Source: Neobacillus rhizosphaerae
Lineage (GTDB): Bacteria > Bacillota > Bacilli > Bacillales > Cytobacillaceae
Assembly: GCF_937468385.1 (NCBI RefSeq)
Contig: NZ_CALBWS010000026.1
Coordinates: forward strand, 19,672-83,671
Direction: 5' to 3'
DNA: 64,000 nt
The position numbers and the translations under genes were made by a program. The notes below the pieces were generated by a model. It was given only the letters and a program-made list of their open reading frames with translations, was not told the origin of the DNA and did no database searches. Of the stretch, positions 1 to 7,897 are shown in pieces (positions within the stretch are counted from its first letter, which is position 1; each line of letters starts with the position of its first letter).

Positions 1-461
1 CCGAGGTTCTTGAATGGCTGAAAACAAATAAATTACAATGTAATATTGAACTAAAAAATGGTTTGATCACCTATGAAGGAATGGAAGAAAAGGTCATTCA
101 ACTGGTTCGAAAATATGGTTTATCGGACCGGATTATTATCTCCTCTTTTAATCACTATAGTATCGTTTACTGCTATCGGCTTGCACCGGAAATTGAAACA
201 GCACCACTTTTCATTGAAGGAATCTATATGCCATGGATTTATTCCCAATCCATTAAAGCAAAAGGGATTCACCCTAAACATTCTGCTATGTCTGATAATA
301 TCATCATAAATACGATGGAAAATGGAATTGCTGTCCGGCCCTATACGGTTAATAAAGATGCAGATATGCATCGCCTTTTTAACCTAAATTGCACGGCCAT
401 CATTACAGACGATCCAGTTAAGGCATTTAAAATACGGAAACAATATGAAAAGAGACCATAA
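1..461 (+). CDS. yqiK: Glycerophosphodiester phosphodiesterase, C-terminal part (cut by window start)
   Basis: The reading frame is open from base 3, with no start inside the window, so the 5' end is missing. The visible ~153 residues match the C-terminal half of GDPD-family TIM-barrel enzymes, which hydrolyse glycerophosphodiesters to glycerol-3-phosphate and an alcohol. Seen are the strand with IELK, then DRIIISSFNH (the usual SSFNH/SFD strand), and the terminal block GIAVRPYTVN followed by GITDDP-like IITDDP, all family hallmarks. An in-frame TTG at 63 follows no Shine-Dalgarno and would delete the IELK strand, so it is not a start. It lies next to yqzF and bkdR, close to the position of yqiK in B. 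subtilis. The family is clear; the exact substrate is inferred. Confidence 0.85.
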   Translation, partial: EVLEWLKTNKLQCNIELKNGLITYEGMEEKVIQLVRKYGLSDRIIISSFNHYSIVYCYRLAPEIETAPLFIEGIYMPWIYSQSIKAKGIHPKHSAMSDNIIINTMENGIAVRPYTVNKDADMHRLFNLNCTAIITDDPVKAFKIRKQYEKRP

Positions 462-478
462 GGCCTCTTTTTTATTTT
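448..478 (+). terminator. Rho-independent terminator of the GDPD gene
   Basis: AAAGAGACC and GGCCTCTTT pair around a short loop with one mismatch and run into a T-rich tail. The left arm overlaps the last codons of the GDPD gene. The convergent yqzF gene ends inside it, so it may work in both directions. Confidence 0.6.
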
Positions 479-705
479 TTGAATCTAGCTTGAACATTGT
501 TTCTTTTTCGATCACGGTGAAATATAAACCCAGCGACAAAACCGAGACCACCAATAAAAAAAACCAATCCAATTAGAAATTGAAGCCATAAATAAGGGAA
601 TGGTGCTTGAAGAATGCCAAAGGTCATATCACGCATTAATTTTATTCCTAAAGCGGCTAAAATCCCTGGGATCAACAAAATGATAAGAGCAATAATACGC
701 TTCAT
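472..705 (-). CDS. yqzF: Small membrane protein YqzF (DUF2627)
   Basis: A 77-residue protein with two predicted membrane segments (about residues 3-20 and 40-62) separated by a short segment with IKLMRD and APFPYLWLQF, ending in a basic tail RDRKRNNVQARFKK. This layout matches DUF2627 (YqzF) of Bacillus, whose function is unknown. The start ATG has GGAAGGAT about 7 bases upstream. It is convergent with the GDPD gene and divergent from bkdR. No function is claimed. Confidence 0.8.
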   Translation of the reverse strand: MKRIIALIILLIPGILAALGIKLMRDMTFGILQAPFPYLWLQFLIGLVFFIGGLGFVAGFIFHRDRKRNNVQARFKK

Positions 706-788
706 TAAATATATCCTTCCAATTTATATTTTTAAGTAAAGGTATATCTAGATTATATCTCATGAAAATACTATTACATAGAAGAAAT

Positions 789-817
789 TTGTCAAGGCGG
801 GAGTTTGGTTATAAAAT
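789..817 (+). promoter_or_regulatory. Putative sigma-A promoter of bkdR
   Basis: TTGTCA (789-794) and TAAAAT (812-817) are separated by 17 bases and lie ~75 bases before the bkdR start. This is a pattern match only. Confidence 0.45.
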
Positions 818-891
818 AGATAATGAAATAAATTGCATATTTTCCCTGGGATGGGATGAAAAAAATTTCTTTATTAAAGGGGCCGGAGAAC

Positions 892-2967
892 ATGCAAAAC
901 GTAATGATTGTTGGAGCCGGCAAGGGTGGTACCGCAATCTTAAAAATTTTAAAAGAATCAGAGGTGTTAAAAGTCCATCTGGTGATTGATCGCAATTTGG
1001 ATGCACCAGGCATTTTATTGGCCCAACAAGAGGGGATTAAAACAGGGACCCATTGGCAGCCTTTTCTAACTGAAAATATCGATATCATTATTGAAGTAAC
1101 GGGTAATGATGCTGTTTTTCAAGAAATACGAAATGCTAAAAAGAAGAAAACAGTGTTGATTCCGGGAAGTGTTGCCTTTCTGCTTTCAAAGCTTTTGGAA
1201 GAAAAAGAAGAATTGGTTGTGAAGCACCAAAATGAATCCTATCAGCAGGAACTAATTTTTAATGCTGCTAATGATGGGATGATGGTGATTGATAATCATG
1301 GAACCGTCATCTTGTTTAACAAACGAGCTGAAGAAATAATGGGAGTAAAAAAAGATGAGGCAATCGGAAAATCTATAGTTGAAGTCATTCCAACAACCAG
1401 GCTACCGCTAATTCTTAAAACAAGAAGAATTGAAGCGAACCAAGAAATGTTGTTGGGGAATGATCGGAAAATCATCACAACCCGTATCCCCATCATTGAA
1501 GAAAACGGAACAATAATCGGGGCTTTTGCTGTTTTTAAAGATATTACAGAGGTTGTGAATCTAGCGGAGGAAATTACGGATTTAAAAGAAATCCAAACTA
1601 TGCTTCAAGCGATTATCCATTCGAGTGATGATGCTATTTCTGTTGTGGATGAGGATGGCCGGGGAATCCTCATCAATCCAGCTTATACCCGTATTACCGG
1701 CCTCACACAAGAGCAAGTAATTGGCCAGCCTGCTACTGCGGATATATCTGAAGGTGAGAGTATGCATATGAAGGTAATACAAACCCGAAGAGCTGTCCGT
1801 GGTGTCCCGATGAGGGTGGGGCCAAATAAAAAGGAAGTAATTGTGAATGTTGCACCGATTATTGTTAAAGGGAAATTGAAGGGGAGCGTCGGTGTTATTC
1901 ATGATATGTCGGAAATGAAATCACTTAGCAGGGAATTGAGCCGGGCCAGGCAAATCATTCGTACGCTGGAGGCCAAATATACCTTTGAGGATATCGTTGG
2001 TCAATCCGATGAAATGATGCTTGCCATTGAGCAGGCAAAACTTGGAGCGAAAACACCTGCAACCGTCCTTCTTCGCGGTGAGTCCGGAACGGGAAAAGAG
2101 TTGTTTGCCCATGCCATACATAATGCAAGTGATCGGAAATATAACAAATTTATTCGGGTTAATTGTGCCGCTATCTCTGAATCATTGCTAGAAAGTGAAC
2201 TATTTGGTTACGAAGAAGGGGCTTTTTCCGGGGCAATCCGAGGAGGGAAACGAGGTTTTTTTGAAGAAGCGAATAATGGCAGCATCTTTCTCGACGAGAT
2301 TGGCGAGCTTTCTGCGAATACTCAGGCGAAACTGTTAAGGGTATTACAAGAGAATGAAATCATTCGTGTGGGTGCCACAAAGCCTGTCATCATCAATGTC
2401 AGAGTCATTGCTGCCACCAATGTTAATTTAGAAAAGGGTATCGCCAAAGGATCCTTTAGGGAAGACTTATATTATCGTTTAAATCGCATGCCCATTCATA
2501 TTCCGCCACTTCGAAATCGAAAAGAAGAGATTCCGTTATTATGTGAACGACTTATTCAAAAAATTAATCGCGACTATGGACGTAACGTGGAAGGAGTTAC
2601 CCAAGCAGCCTTACTTCAGTTAATGGGGTATGATTGGCAGGGGAACGTTAGGGAATTAGAAAATATTCTTGGCCGAGCGATTATTTTTATGAACTTTTAT
2701 GAGACATTAATCGATGTTCATCATTTACCTGAGTTAAAAAATAAAAAAAGTGGTAGTGAGCTATCCCTTACCAATACGAGTGAATCCTTTACATTAGCCC
2801 ATTCTTTATCGGAGATGATGGAAGGATATGAGGCAAAAATCATTCAGCAAACACTTTTCCGCTTAAATGGTAATAAGACATTAACGGCCAAAACGCTTGG
2901 GTTATCTGTAAGGAATTTATATTATAAGCTCGAAAAATACAATCTTGAAAAAAATAGCATGCAATAA
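892..2967 (+). CDS. bkdR: Sigma-54-dependent activator of branched-chain catabolism BkdR
   Basis: A 691-residue enhancer-binding regulator. In order: an N-terminal Rossmann-like domain with VGAGKGG (residues ~1-105), two PAS domains (~115-225 and ~240-345), a sigma-54 AAA+ domain (~365-600) with Walker A GESGTGKE, Walker B FLDEIGEL and the arginine-finger region, and a Fis-type helix-turn-helix at the C-terminus (TLTAKTLGLSVRNLYYKL). B. subtilis BkdR has the same architecture and about the same length. The sigma-54 contact loop reads GAFSGA instead of GAFTGA. I place the start at ATG 892, with AAAGGGG 9 bases upstream and the protein beginning MQNVMIVGAGKGG; the frame is open back to 856 but that ATG lacks a good ribosome site. 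It is followed directly by the -24/-12 promoter of ptb, its likely target. Confidence 0.93.
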   Translation: MQNVMIVGAGKGGTAILKILKESEVLKVHLVIDRNLDAPGILLAQQEGIKTGTHWQPFLTENIDIIIEVTGNDAVFQEIRNAKKKKTVLIPGSVAFLLSKLLEEKEELVVKHQNESYQQELIFNAANDGMMVIDNHGTVILFNKRAEEIMGVKKDEAIGKSIVEVIPTTRLPLILKTRRIEANQEMLLGNDRKIITTRIPIIEENGTIIGAFAVFKDITEVVNLAEEITDLKEIQTMLQAIIHSSDDAISVVDEDGRGILINPAYTRITGLTQEQVIGQPATADISEGESMHMKVIQTRRAVRGVPMRVGPNKKEVIVNVAPIIVKGKLKGSVGVIHDMSEMKSLSRELSRARQIIRTLEAKYTFEDIVGQSDEMMLAIEQAKLGAKTPATVLLRGESGTGKELFAHAIHNASDRKYNKFIRVNCAAISESLLESELFGYEEGAFSGAIRGGKRGFFEEANNGSIFLDEIGELSANTQAKLLRVLQENEIIRVGATKPVIINVRVIAATNVNLEKGIAKGSFREDLYYRLNRMPIHIPPLRNRKEEIPLLCERLIQKINRDYGRNVEGVTQAALLQLMGYDWQGNVRELENILGRAIIFMNFYETLIDVHHLPELKNKKSGSELSLTNTSESFTLAHSLSEMMEGYEAKIIQQTLFRLNGNKTLTAKTLGLSVRNLYYKLEKYNLEKNSMQ

Positions 2968-2985
2968 ATTTCATGATATGAAAAA

Positions 2986-3011
2986 TATTGCACGGTATAA
3001 TTGGTGCAATA
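2986..3011 (+). promoter_or_regulatory. Dyad upstream of the bkd promoter, likely BkdR activator site
   Basis: TATTGCAC (2986-2993) and GTGCAATA (3004-3011) form a perfect 8-bp inverted repeat with a 10-base spacer, centred ~64 bases before the predicted transcription start. An extra half-site TGCAATAAA lies at 2960-2968, over the end of bkdR, and the same nine bases recur at 3005-3013. Position and symmetry fit an enhancer site for BkdR; binding is inferred. Confidence 0.6.
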
Positions 3012-3023
3012 AAGCGTTTTCAA
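3008..3023 (+). promoter_or_regulatory. Possible CcpA cre site
   Basis: AGCGTTTTCAA matches the right part of the cre consensus exactly and the left TG is missing. It lies between the dyad and the -24 element. CcpA control is only suggested. Confidence 0.35.
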
Positions 3024-3034
3024 ACAAATGTGTT

Positions 3035-3051
3035 TTGGCACAAATCTTGCA
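3035..3051 (+). promoter_or_regulatory. Sigma-54 (SigL) -24/-12 promoter of the bkd operon
   Basis: TTGGCAC-N5-TTGCA with exactly 10 bases between the GG (3037-3038) and GC (3049-3050) doublets, which is the sigma-54 rule. Transcription should start near 3062, so the TTG at 3061 cannot be the ptb start. Confidence 0.92.
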
Positions 3052-3099
3052 CATTAATAATTGGGAGTAGCAGTAATTGGAGAAGGGGTTGATGATAAC

Positions 3100-4005
3100 T
3101 TGTTGCTAGATTCACTAATTGACAAAGCAACCCATGAAGGCATAAATACTGTTGCAGTTGCTGCAGCAGAAGATTCTGAAGTCATAGAAGCTGTTATTGA
3201 TGCATTAAATCGAAATCTTGCTCATTTCATCCTGTTCGGTGATAAAGATAAAATTTCTTCACTCATTGAAAGGAAAATGGATGAACGGATGAACAGTAAT
3301 CATGTAAAAATTGTTCAGGCCGATTCAACTGCCAACGCAGCAGAGTTAGCTGTTAAGGCTGTTTTTAACAAAGAAGCCAATGTACTAATGAAAGGTAATA
3401 TTCCAACCAATATTTTTTTAAAGGCTGTCTTAAATAAGGAATATGGACTAAGAACAGGGAATGTTTTATCGCACGTCGCTTTTTTTGAAATTCCTGGCTA
3501 TGACCAACTTACGATTGTAACAGACGCTGCATTGAATATTGCACCTGACTTGGAACAAAAAGCACAAATAATAAAAAATGCTGTTTCAATGGCCAAGTCG
3601 ATTGGAATCGAGACTCCGAAAGTAGCTCCCATTGCCGCAGTTGAAGTAGTTAATCCAGTGATGTCGGCAACCATGGATGCTGCTGCATTGACGATGATGA
3701 ATAAACGGGGACAAATATCTGGCTGCATCGTTGATGGGCCGCTTGGCTTAGATAATGCTGTTTCAGCAATCGCTGCAGAACATAAAGGAATACAGAGTGA
3801 AGTAGCTGGTAAAGCCGATATTTTATTGGTACCTACTATCGAAGTTGGAAATGTATTGTATAAATCATTAATTTACTTTGCGAAAGCAAGGGTTGGTGCC
3901 GTTGTTGCTGGTGCTAAAGCACCCATTGTGTTAACATCTAGGGCCGATTCAGCGGAAAGTAAGCTTTATTCACTTGCGTTAGCGTTATGCTGTATTAAAA
4001 AATAG
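3100..4005 (+). CDS. ptb: Phosphate butyryltransferase (branched-chain acyl-CoA transphosphorylase)
   Basis: Converts butyryl-, isobutyryl- or isovaleryl-CoA plus phosphate to the acyl phosphate, the substrate of Buk. The protein carries the phosphotransacetylase/butyrylase family blocks NVLMKGNIPTN, TDAALNIAP, GCIVDGPLGLDNAV and ILLVPTIEVGNVLYKSL. The start is set at TTG 3100: the sigma-54 transcript begins near 3062, AGGAGAAGGGG-like bases end 11 before it, and the resulting protein (301 aa, MLLDSLIDKA) aligns with the N-terminus of B. subtilis Ptb, which is 299 aa. The frame is open back to 3061 but that codon would sit at or before the transcript end. First gene of the bkd operon; bcd follows after 29 bases. 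Confidence 0.93.
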   Translation: MLLDSLIDKATHEGINTVAVAAAEDSEVIEAVIDALNRNLAHFILFGDKDKISSLIERKMDERMNSNHVKIVQADSTANAAELAVKAVFNKEANVLMKGNIPTNIFLKAVLNKEYGLRTGNVLSHVAFFEIPGYDQLTIVTDAALNIAPDLEQKAQIIKNAVSMAKSIGIETPKVAPIAAVEVVNPVMSATMDAAALTMMNKRGQISGCIVDGPLGLDNAVSAIAAEHKGIQSEVAGKADILLVPTIEVGNVLYKSLIYFAKARVGAVVAGAKAPIVLTSRADSAESKLYSLALALCCIKK

Positions 4006-4034
4006 ATATTCATCATTCGAGGAGGAATAAAACA

Positions 4035-5138
4035 ATGGAAATCTTCAAGTACTTAGAAAAATATGATTATGAGCAAGTAGTATTCTGCCAGGATCAACAA
4101 TCAGGTTTGAAAGCGATTATCGCGATTCATGATACAACACTTGGACCTGCTTTAGGCGGAACCCGCATGTGGACATATGCATCAGAAGAAGCAGCAATTG
4201 AAGATGCCCTTCGTCTAGCCAAAGGGATGACTTATAAAAATGCAGCAGCAGGCTTAAATCTTGGGGGCGGTAAAACCGTTATTATTGGTGACCCTCGAAA
4301 AGATAAGAATGAAGCAATGTTCCGTGCATTTGGCCGTTATGTCCAAGGGCTAAATGGCCGATATATTACAGCAGAAGATGTGGGTACAACTGTTGCTGAT
4401 ATGGATTTAATTCACGAAGAGACAGATTTCGTTACAGGAATCTCTCCAGCATTCGGTTCATCAGGCAATCCCTCACCGGTAACAGCATTTGGTGTTTATC
4501 GTGGAATGAAGGCTGCTGCGAAAGAGGCTTTTGGGTCTGATTCGCTAGAAGGAAGAGTGGTGGCTGTTCAGGGAGTTGGAAATGTAGCATATACTCTTTG
4601 CCAATATTTACATGAAGAGGGTGCACAACTGATTGTAACCGATATTAATAAAGAGGCAGTTAATCGTGCAGTAGAAGCATTTGGTGCACTTGCAGTAGAC
4701 CCAGATGAAATTTATGGTGTTGAATGTGATATTTATGCCCCATGTGCTCTTGGAGCAACTATCAATGATGAAACCATTCCTCAACTAAAAGCAAAGGTTA
4801 TTGCGGGTTCGGCTAACAATCAATTAAAAGATACCCGTCACGGGGATATCATCCATGAAATGGGTATTGTTTATGCACCAGATTATGTTATTAATGCTGG
4901 TGGTGTCATCAATGTTGCTGATGAACTCTATGGATACAACCAAGAACGGGCTATGAAAAAGGTTGAACAGCTTTATACAACGATTGAAACAGTAATCGAA
5001 ATTTCAAAACGTGATGGCATTCCAACATACGTTGCAGCTGACCGGATGGCAGAAGAGAGAATTGCAAGAATCCGTAATTCTAGAAGCCAATTCTTGCAAA
5101 ATGGCCATCACATTCTAAGTCATCGAATTTCAAGGTAA
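4035..5138 (+). CDS. bcd: Leucine (branched-chain amino acid) dehydrogenase
   Basis: NAD-dependent oxidative deamination of Leu, Ile and Val to the branched 2-oxo acids used by the BKD complex. The 367-residue protein has the Glu/Leu/Phe/Val dehydrogenase layout: catalytic-lysine blocks GMTYKNAAAGLNLGGGK and the NAD Rossmann motif GVGNVAY, then NAGGVINVADE. Strong GAGGAG lies 8 bases before ATG 4035. It lies between ptb and buk as in B. subtilis. The C-terminus is a few residues longer than usual (QNGHHILSHRISR), otherwise ordinary. Confidence 0.96.
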   Translation: MEIFKYLEKYDYEQVVFCQDQQSGLKAIIAIHDTTLGPALGGTRMWTYASEEAAIEDALRLAKGMTYKNAAAGLNLGGGKTVIIGDPRKDKNEAMFRAFGRYVQGLNGRYITAEDVGTTVADMDLIHEETDFVTGISPAFGSSGNPSPVTAFGVYRGMKAAAKEAFGSDSLEGRVVAVQGVGNVAYTLCQYLHEEGAQLIVTDINKEAVNRAVEAFGALAVDPDEIYGVECDIYAPCALGATINDETIPQLKAKVIAGSANNQLKDTRHGDIIHEMGIVYAPDYVINAGGVINVADELYGYNQERAMKKVEQLYTTIETVIEISKRDGIPTYVAADRMAEERIARIRNSRSQFLQNGHHILSHRISR

Positions 5139-5140
5139 GT

Positions 5141-5190
5141 GAAAAAAGCGCAAGCGCTCGTTTAGCGTCGGATGGATTGGAGCTAGGCAG
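5141..5190 (+). repeat. GAAAAGCG...GAGCTAGGCA intergenic repeat, short copy
   Basis: Begins with a form of GAAAAGCGCAAGCGC and ends GAGCTAGGCAG, the two ends of the repeat also found at 9899-10020. This copy lacks the central stem. It sits inside the bkd operon between bcd and buk. Confidence 0.5.
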
Positions 5191-5235
5191 GATTCGAAAT
5201 TCTACGATGAAAATTTTGATGTTTTAAAAAATAGT

Positions 5236-5277
5236 AAAGGCAGAGCGCTGAATGGCAAATTCAGCGCGTTTGCCTTT
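5236..5277 (+). other. Large intra-operon hairpin between bcd and buk
   Basis: AAAGGCA...TGCCTTT encloses a perfect 9-bp stem GCGCTGAAT/ATTCAGCGC with a 5-base loop. No T-tract follows at once (AAATGATGTTTTT), so it is more likely an RNA stability or processing element, or a partial terminator lowering buk and downstream expression. Confidence 0.6.
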
Positions 5278-5310
5278 AAATGATGTTTTTGTTAAATGGG
5301 GGTCACTACG

Positions 5311-6414
5311 TTGTCAGATAAAGAATATCGAATTCTCATCATCAACCCAGGCTCAACATCCACCAAGATTGGAGTCTTCGATAATGAAATTTCCATTTTT
5401 GAAAAGAACATCCGTCATGAGGCGGAGATCATTAATACTTTTACAAATATTAATGATCAATATGATTTTAGAAAAAAGACCATTTTGGAAACACTGGATA
5501 AGGAAGGAATCAATATTTCTAAATTATCTGCAGTTTGTGGGCGGGGAGGATTACTTCGTCCAATCCAAGGGGGCACATACGCAGTTAATGACTTGATGCT
5601 GAAGGATTTACGATCCGGTTTTTCAGGACAGCATGCATCGAATCTTGGTGGTATTATTGCCTATGAAATTGCCTCAGGCCTTAATATTCCATCGTTTATT
5701 GTCGATCCAGTCGTTGTCGATGAACTAGACCCTATTGCAAGAATTTCTGGCTTCTCCTTAATTGAAAGAAAAAGTATCTTTCATGCCTTAAACCAAAAAG
5801 CAGTTGCTAGAAGAGTGGCTAAGGAATTAGGAAAAAAATATCATGAGTTGAATCTAATTGTTACCCATATGGGCGGTGGGATTACAGTGGGCGTCCATAA
5901 AGATGGAAAGGTTATTGATGTGAACAACGGTCTACATGGTGATGGACCTTTTAGTCCAGAACGTTCAGGAACTGTGCCAGCTGGGGATTTAATCGCACTT
6001 TGTTATTCAGGGGAACATTACCGGGAAGAAATCATGAAGCGCCTTGTTGGTCAAGGAGGGCTTGTAGGATACCTTGGAACTAATGATGCAGTAAAAGTCG
6101 AGAAAAGAATTGAAGCTGGCGACGTTGAGGCGAAGCTTATCTATGATGCTATGGCCTATCAAGTTGCCAAAGAAATTGGAGCTGCCAGTGCTGTATTATC
6201 AGGTAAGGTAGATGCGATAATATTAACGGGTGGTCTTGCTTACGGAAAAGGATTTGTGAGATCTATTACCGATAGAATTAATTGGATCGCTGATGTAATT
6301 GTTCAACCTGGTGAAAATGAACTTCAAGCACTTGCTGAAGGTGCACTTCGCGTTTTACGTAATGAAGAAGATGTAAAGATGTATCCCGGACATTTTACAA
6401 CAGCGATAATTTAA
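5311..6414 (+). CDS. buk: Butyrate/branched-chain fatty acid kinase
   Basis: Makes ATP from the acyl phosphate produced by Ptb. A 367-residue acetokinase-family protein with NPGSTSTKIG at the N-terminus (ATP/phosphate strand), CGRGGLLRPI, VTHMGGGITVGVHKDG and LTGGLAYGKG. The start is TTG 5311 with GGGGGTC 7 bases upstream; the in-frame ATG at 5296 has no ribosome site and lies in that Shine-Dalgarno region. Third gene of the bkd operon. The end is shorter than in B. subtilis, with YPGHFTTAII replacing the usual acidic tail. Confidence 0.94.
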   Translation: MSDKEYRILIINPGSTSTKIGVFDNEISIFEKNIRHEAEIINTFTNINDQYDFRKKTILETLDKEGINISKLSAVCGRGGLLRPIQGGTYAVNDLMLKDLRSGFSGQHASNLGGIIAYEIASGLNIPSFIVDPVVVDELDPIARISGFSLIERKSIFHALNQKAVARRVAKELGKKYHELNLIVTHMGGGITVGVHKDGKVIDVNNGLHGDGPFSPERSGTVPAGDLIALCYSGEHYREEIMKRLVGQGGLVGYLGTNDAVKVEKRIEAGDVEAKLIYDAMAYQVAKEIGAASAVLSGKVDAIILTGGLAYGKGFVRSITDRINWIADVIVQPGENELQALAEGALRVLRNEEDVKMYPGHFTTAII

Positions 6415-6436
6415 GGATAAAGGGGAGGAAAGATAA

Positions 6437-7858
6437 ATGGCACAAGAATACGATTTAGTCATTCTTGGCGGTGGAACAGGCGGCTATGTGGCTGCCATTC
6501 GCGCCTCTCAGCTTGGCTTAAAAACGGCAATTGTAGAAAAAGGAAAACTTGGTGGTACTTGCCTACATAAAGGCTGCATCCCAAGTAAGGCACTATTAAG
6601 AAGTGCAGAAGTTTTTGCTACAACGAAACATAGTGAGGACTTCGGAGTCATCACAAGTGATGTTTCAGTGGATTTCAGTATGGTGCAAGCAAGAAAGAAT
6701 AAAATCATTGACCAACTACATAAAGGTGTTCAGCATTTAATGAAGCAAGGGAAAATTGATGTTTATGAAGGGTTAGGACGCATCCTCGGCCCGTCGATTT
6801 TTTCACCAATGCCTGGGACAATTTCAGTTGAAATGAATAATGGCGAAGAAAATGAGATGTTGATTCCGAAAAATGTGATTGTGGCTACAGGTTCGAGACC
6901 AAGGACACTTCCAGGATTAGAAATTGATGGGGAATACGTGATGTCATCTGATGAAGCTCTGCAACTTGAAGCATTGCCAAGTTCAATTATTATTGTAGGC
7001 GGCGGTGTAATTGGCATTGAATGGGCATCGATGCTTTCTGATTTCGGGGTGGAAGTCACAGTTATTGAATATGCTGACCGTATCATTCCGACGGAAGATA
7101 AAGAAATCTCCAAAGAAATGCAGCGGTTGATGAAGAAAAAAGGTATTAAACTTGTTACAAGTGCGAAAGTCCTTTCAGATACGATTGTTAGGGATAATGG
7201 AGTTTCCATTTCGGCAGAGGTAAAAGGTACGGTAAAGGAATTTAAAGCTGAAAAGCTGCTTGTTTCGGTTGGACGTCAGGCGAACACGGAAGGTATTGGC
7301 ATTGATAATACAGAGATACAAGTAGAAAAAGGCTTTATTGTAACTAATAAATTCTTCCAAACGAAGGAATCACATATTTACGCAATTGGCGATGTGATTG
7401 GTGGCTTACAGCTCGCCCATGTTGCTTCGCATGAAGGAATCGTAGCCGTAGAACATATTGCTGGGAAGGATCCTTCACCATTTGATTATAATCTAGTATC
7501 AAGATGTATTTATAGTAATCCAGAGGTTTCAAGCGTCGGAATAACAGAAGACCAGGCAAAAGAAAAAGGGCATAAAGTAAAAACAGGGAAGTTTTCTTTC
7601 CGGGCAATCGGAAAGGCACTTGTGTTTGGAGAATCAGATGGATTTGTTAAAATTATCGCTGATGAGAAGACCAATGATATTCTAGGGGTGCATATGATTG
7701 GTCCGCACGTTACCGATATGATTACCGAGGCAGGGCTTGCGATGGTATTAGATGCAACACCATGGGAAATCGCTCATACTATTCATCCACACCCAACTCT
7801 TTCAGAGGCAATCGGGGAAGCGGCACTTGCAGTAGATGGGAAAGCGATCCATTCATAA
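6437..7858 (+). CDS. lpdV: Dihydrolipoyl dehydrogenase, E3 of the branched-chain complex
   Basis: FAD flavoprotein that reoxidises the lipoyl groups of BkdB with NAD. The 473-residue protein shows the FAD motif GGGTGG (11-16), the redox disulfide Cys42/Cys47 in GGTCLHKGCIPSK, the NAD motif GGGVIGIEWAS, the second FAD motif IYAIGDVIGG, and the catalytic His-Glu pair in HPHPTLSEAIGE. GGGGAGGAAAG precedes ATG 6437. Its place between buk and bkdAA assigns it to the branched-chain complex. Confidence 0.96.
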   Translation: MAQEYDLVILGGGTGGYVAAIRASQLGLKTAIVEKGKLGGTCLHKGCIPSKALLRSAEVFATTKHSEDFGVITSDVSVDFSMVQARKNKIIDQLHKGVQHLMKQGKIDVYEGLGRILGPSIFSPMPGTISVEMNNGEENEMLIPKNVIVATGSRPRTLPGLEIDGEYVMSSDEALQLEALPSSIIIVGGGVIGIEWASMLSDFGVEVTVIEYADRIIPTEDKEISKEMQRLMKKKGIKLVTSAKVLSDTIVRDNGVSISAEVKGTVKEFKAEKLLVSVGRQANTEGIGIDNTEIQVEKGFIVTNKFFQTKESHIYAIGDVIGGLQLAHVASHEGIVAVEHIAGKDPSPFDYNLVSRCIYSNPEVSSVGITEDQAKEKGHKVKTGKFSFRAIGKALVFGESDGFVKIIADEKTNDILGVHMIGPHVTDMITEAGLAMVLDATPWEIAHTIHPHPTLSEAIGEAALAVDGKAIHS

Positions 7859-7897
7859 GTTATTTTTTCAAACGAACAATTGGGAGGTAAGAAATAA

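Noticed and set aside
3061..3099. Longer ptb reading frame from TTG 3061
   Set aside because: The sigma-54 promoter puts the transcript start at about 3062, and homologues begin at the equivalent of 3100.
6508..7619. Several minus-strand ORFs of 60-150 codons under lpdV
   Set aside because: They lack ribosome sites and similarity, and lie opposite a clear gene; they are shadow frames.
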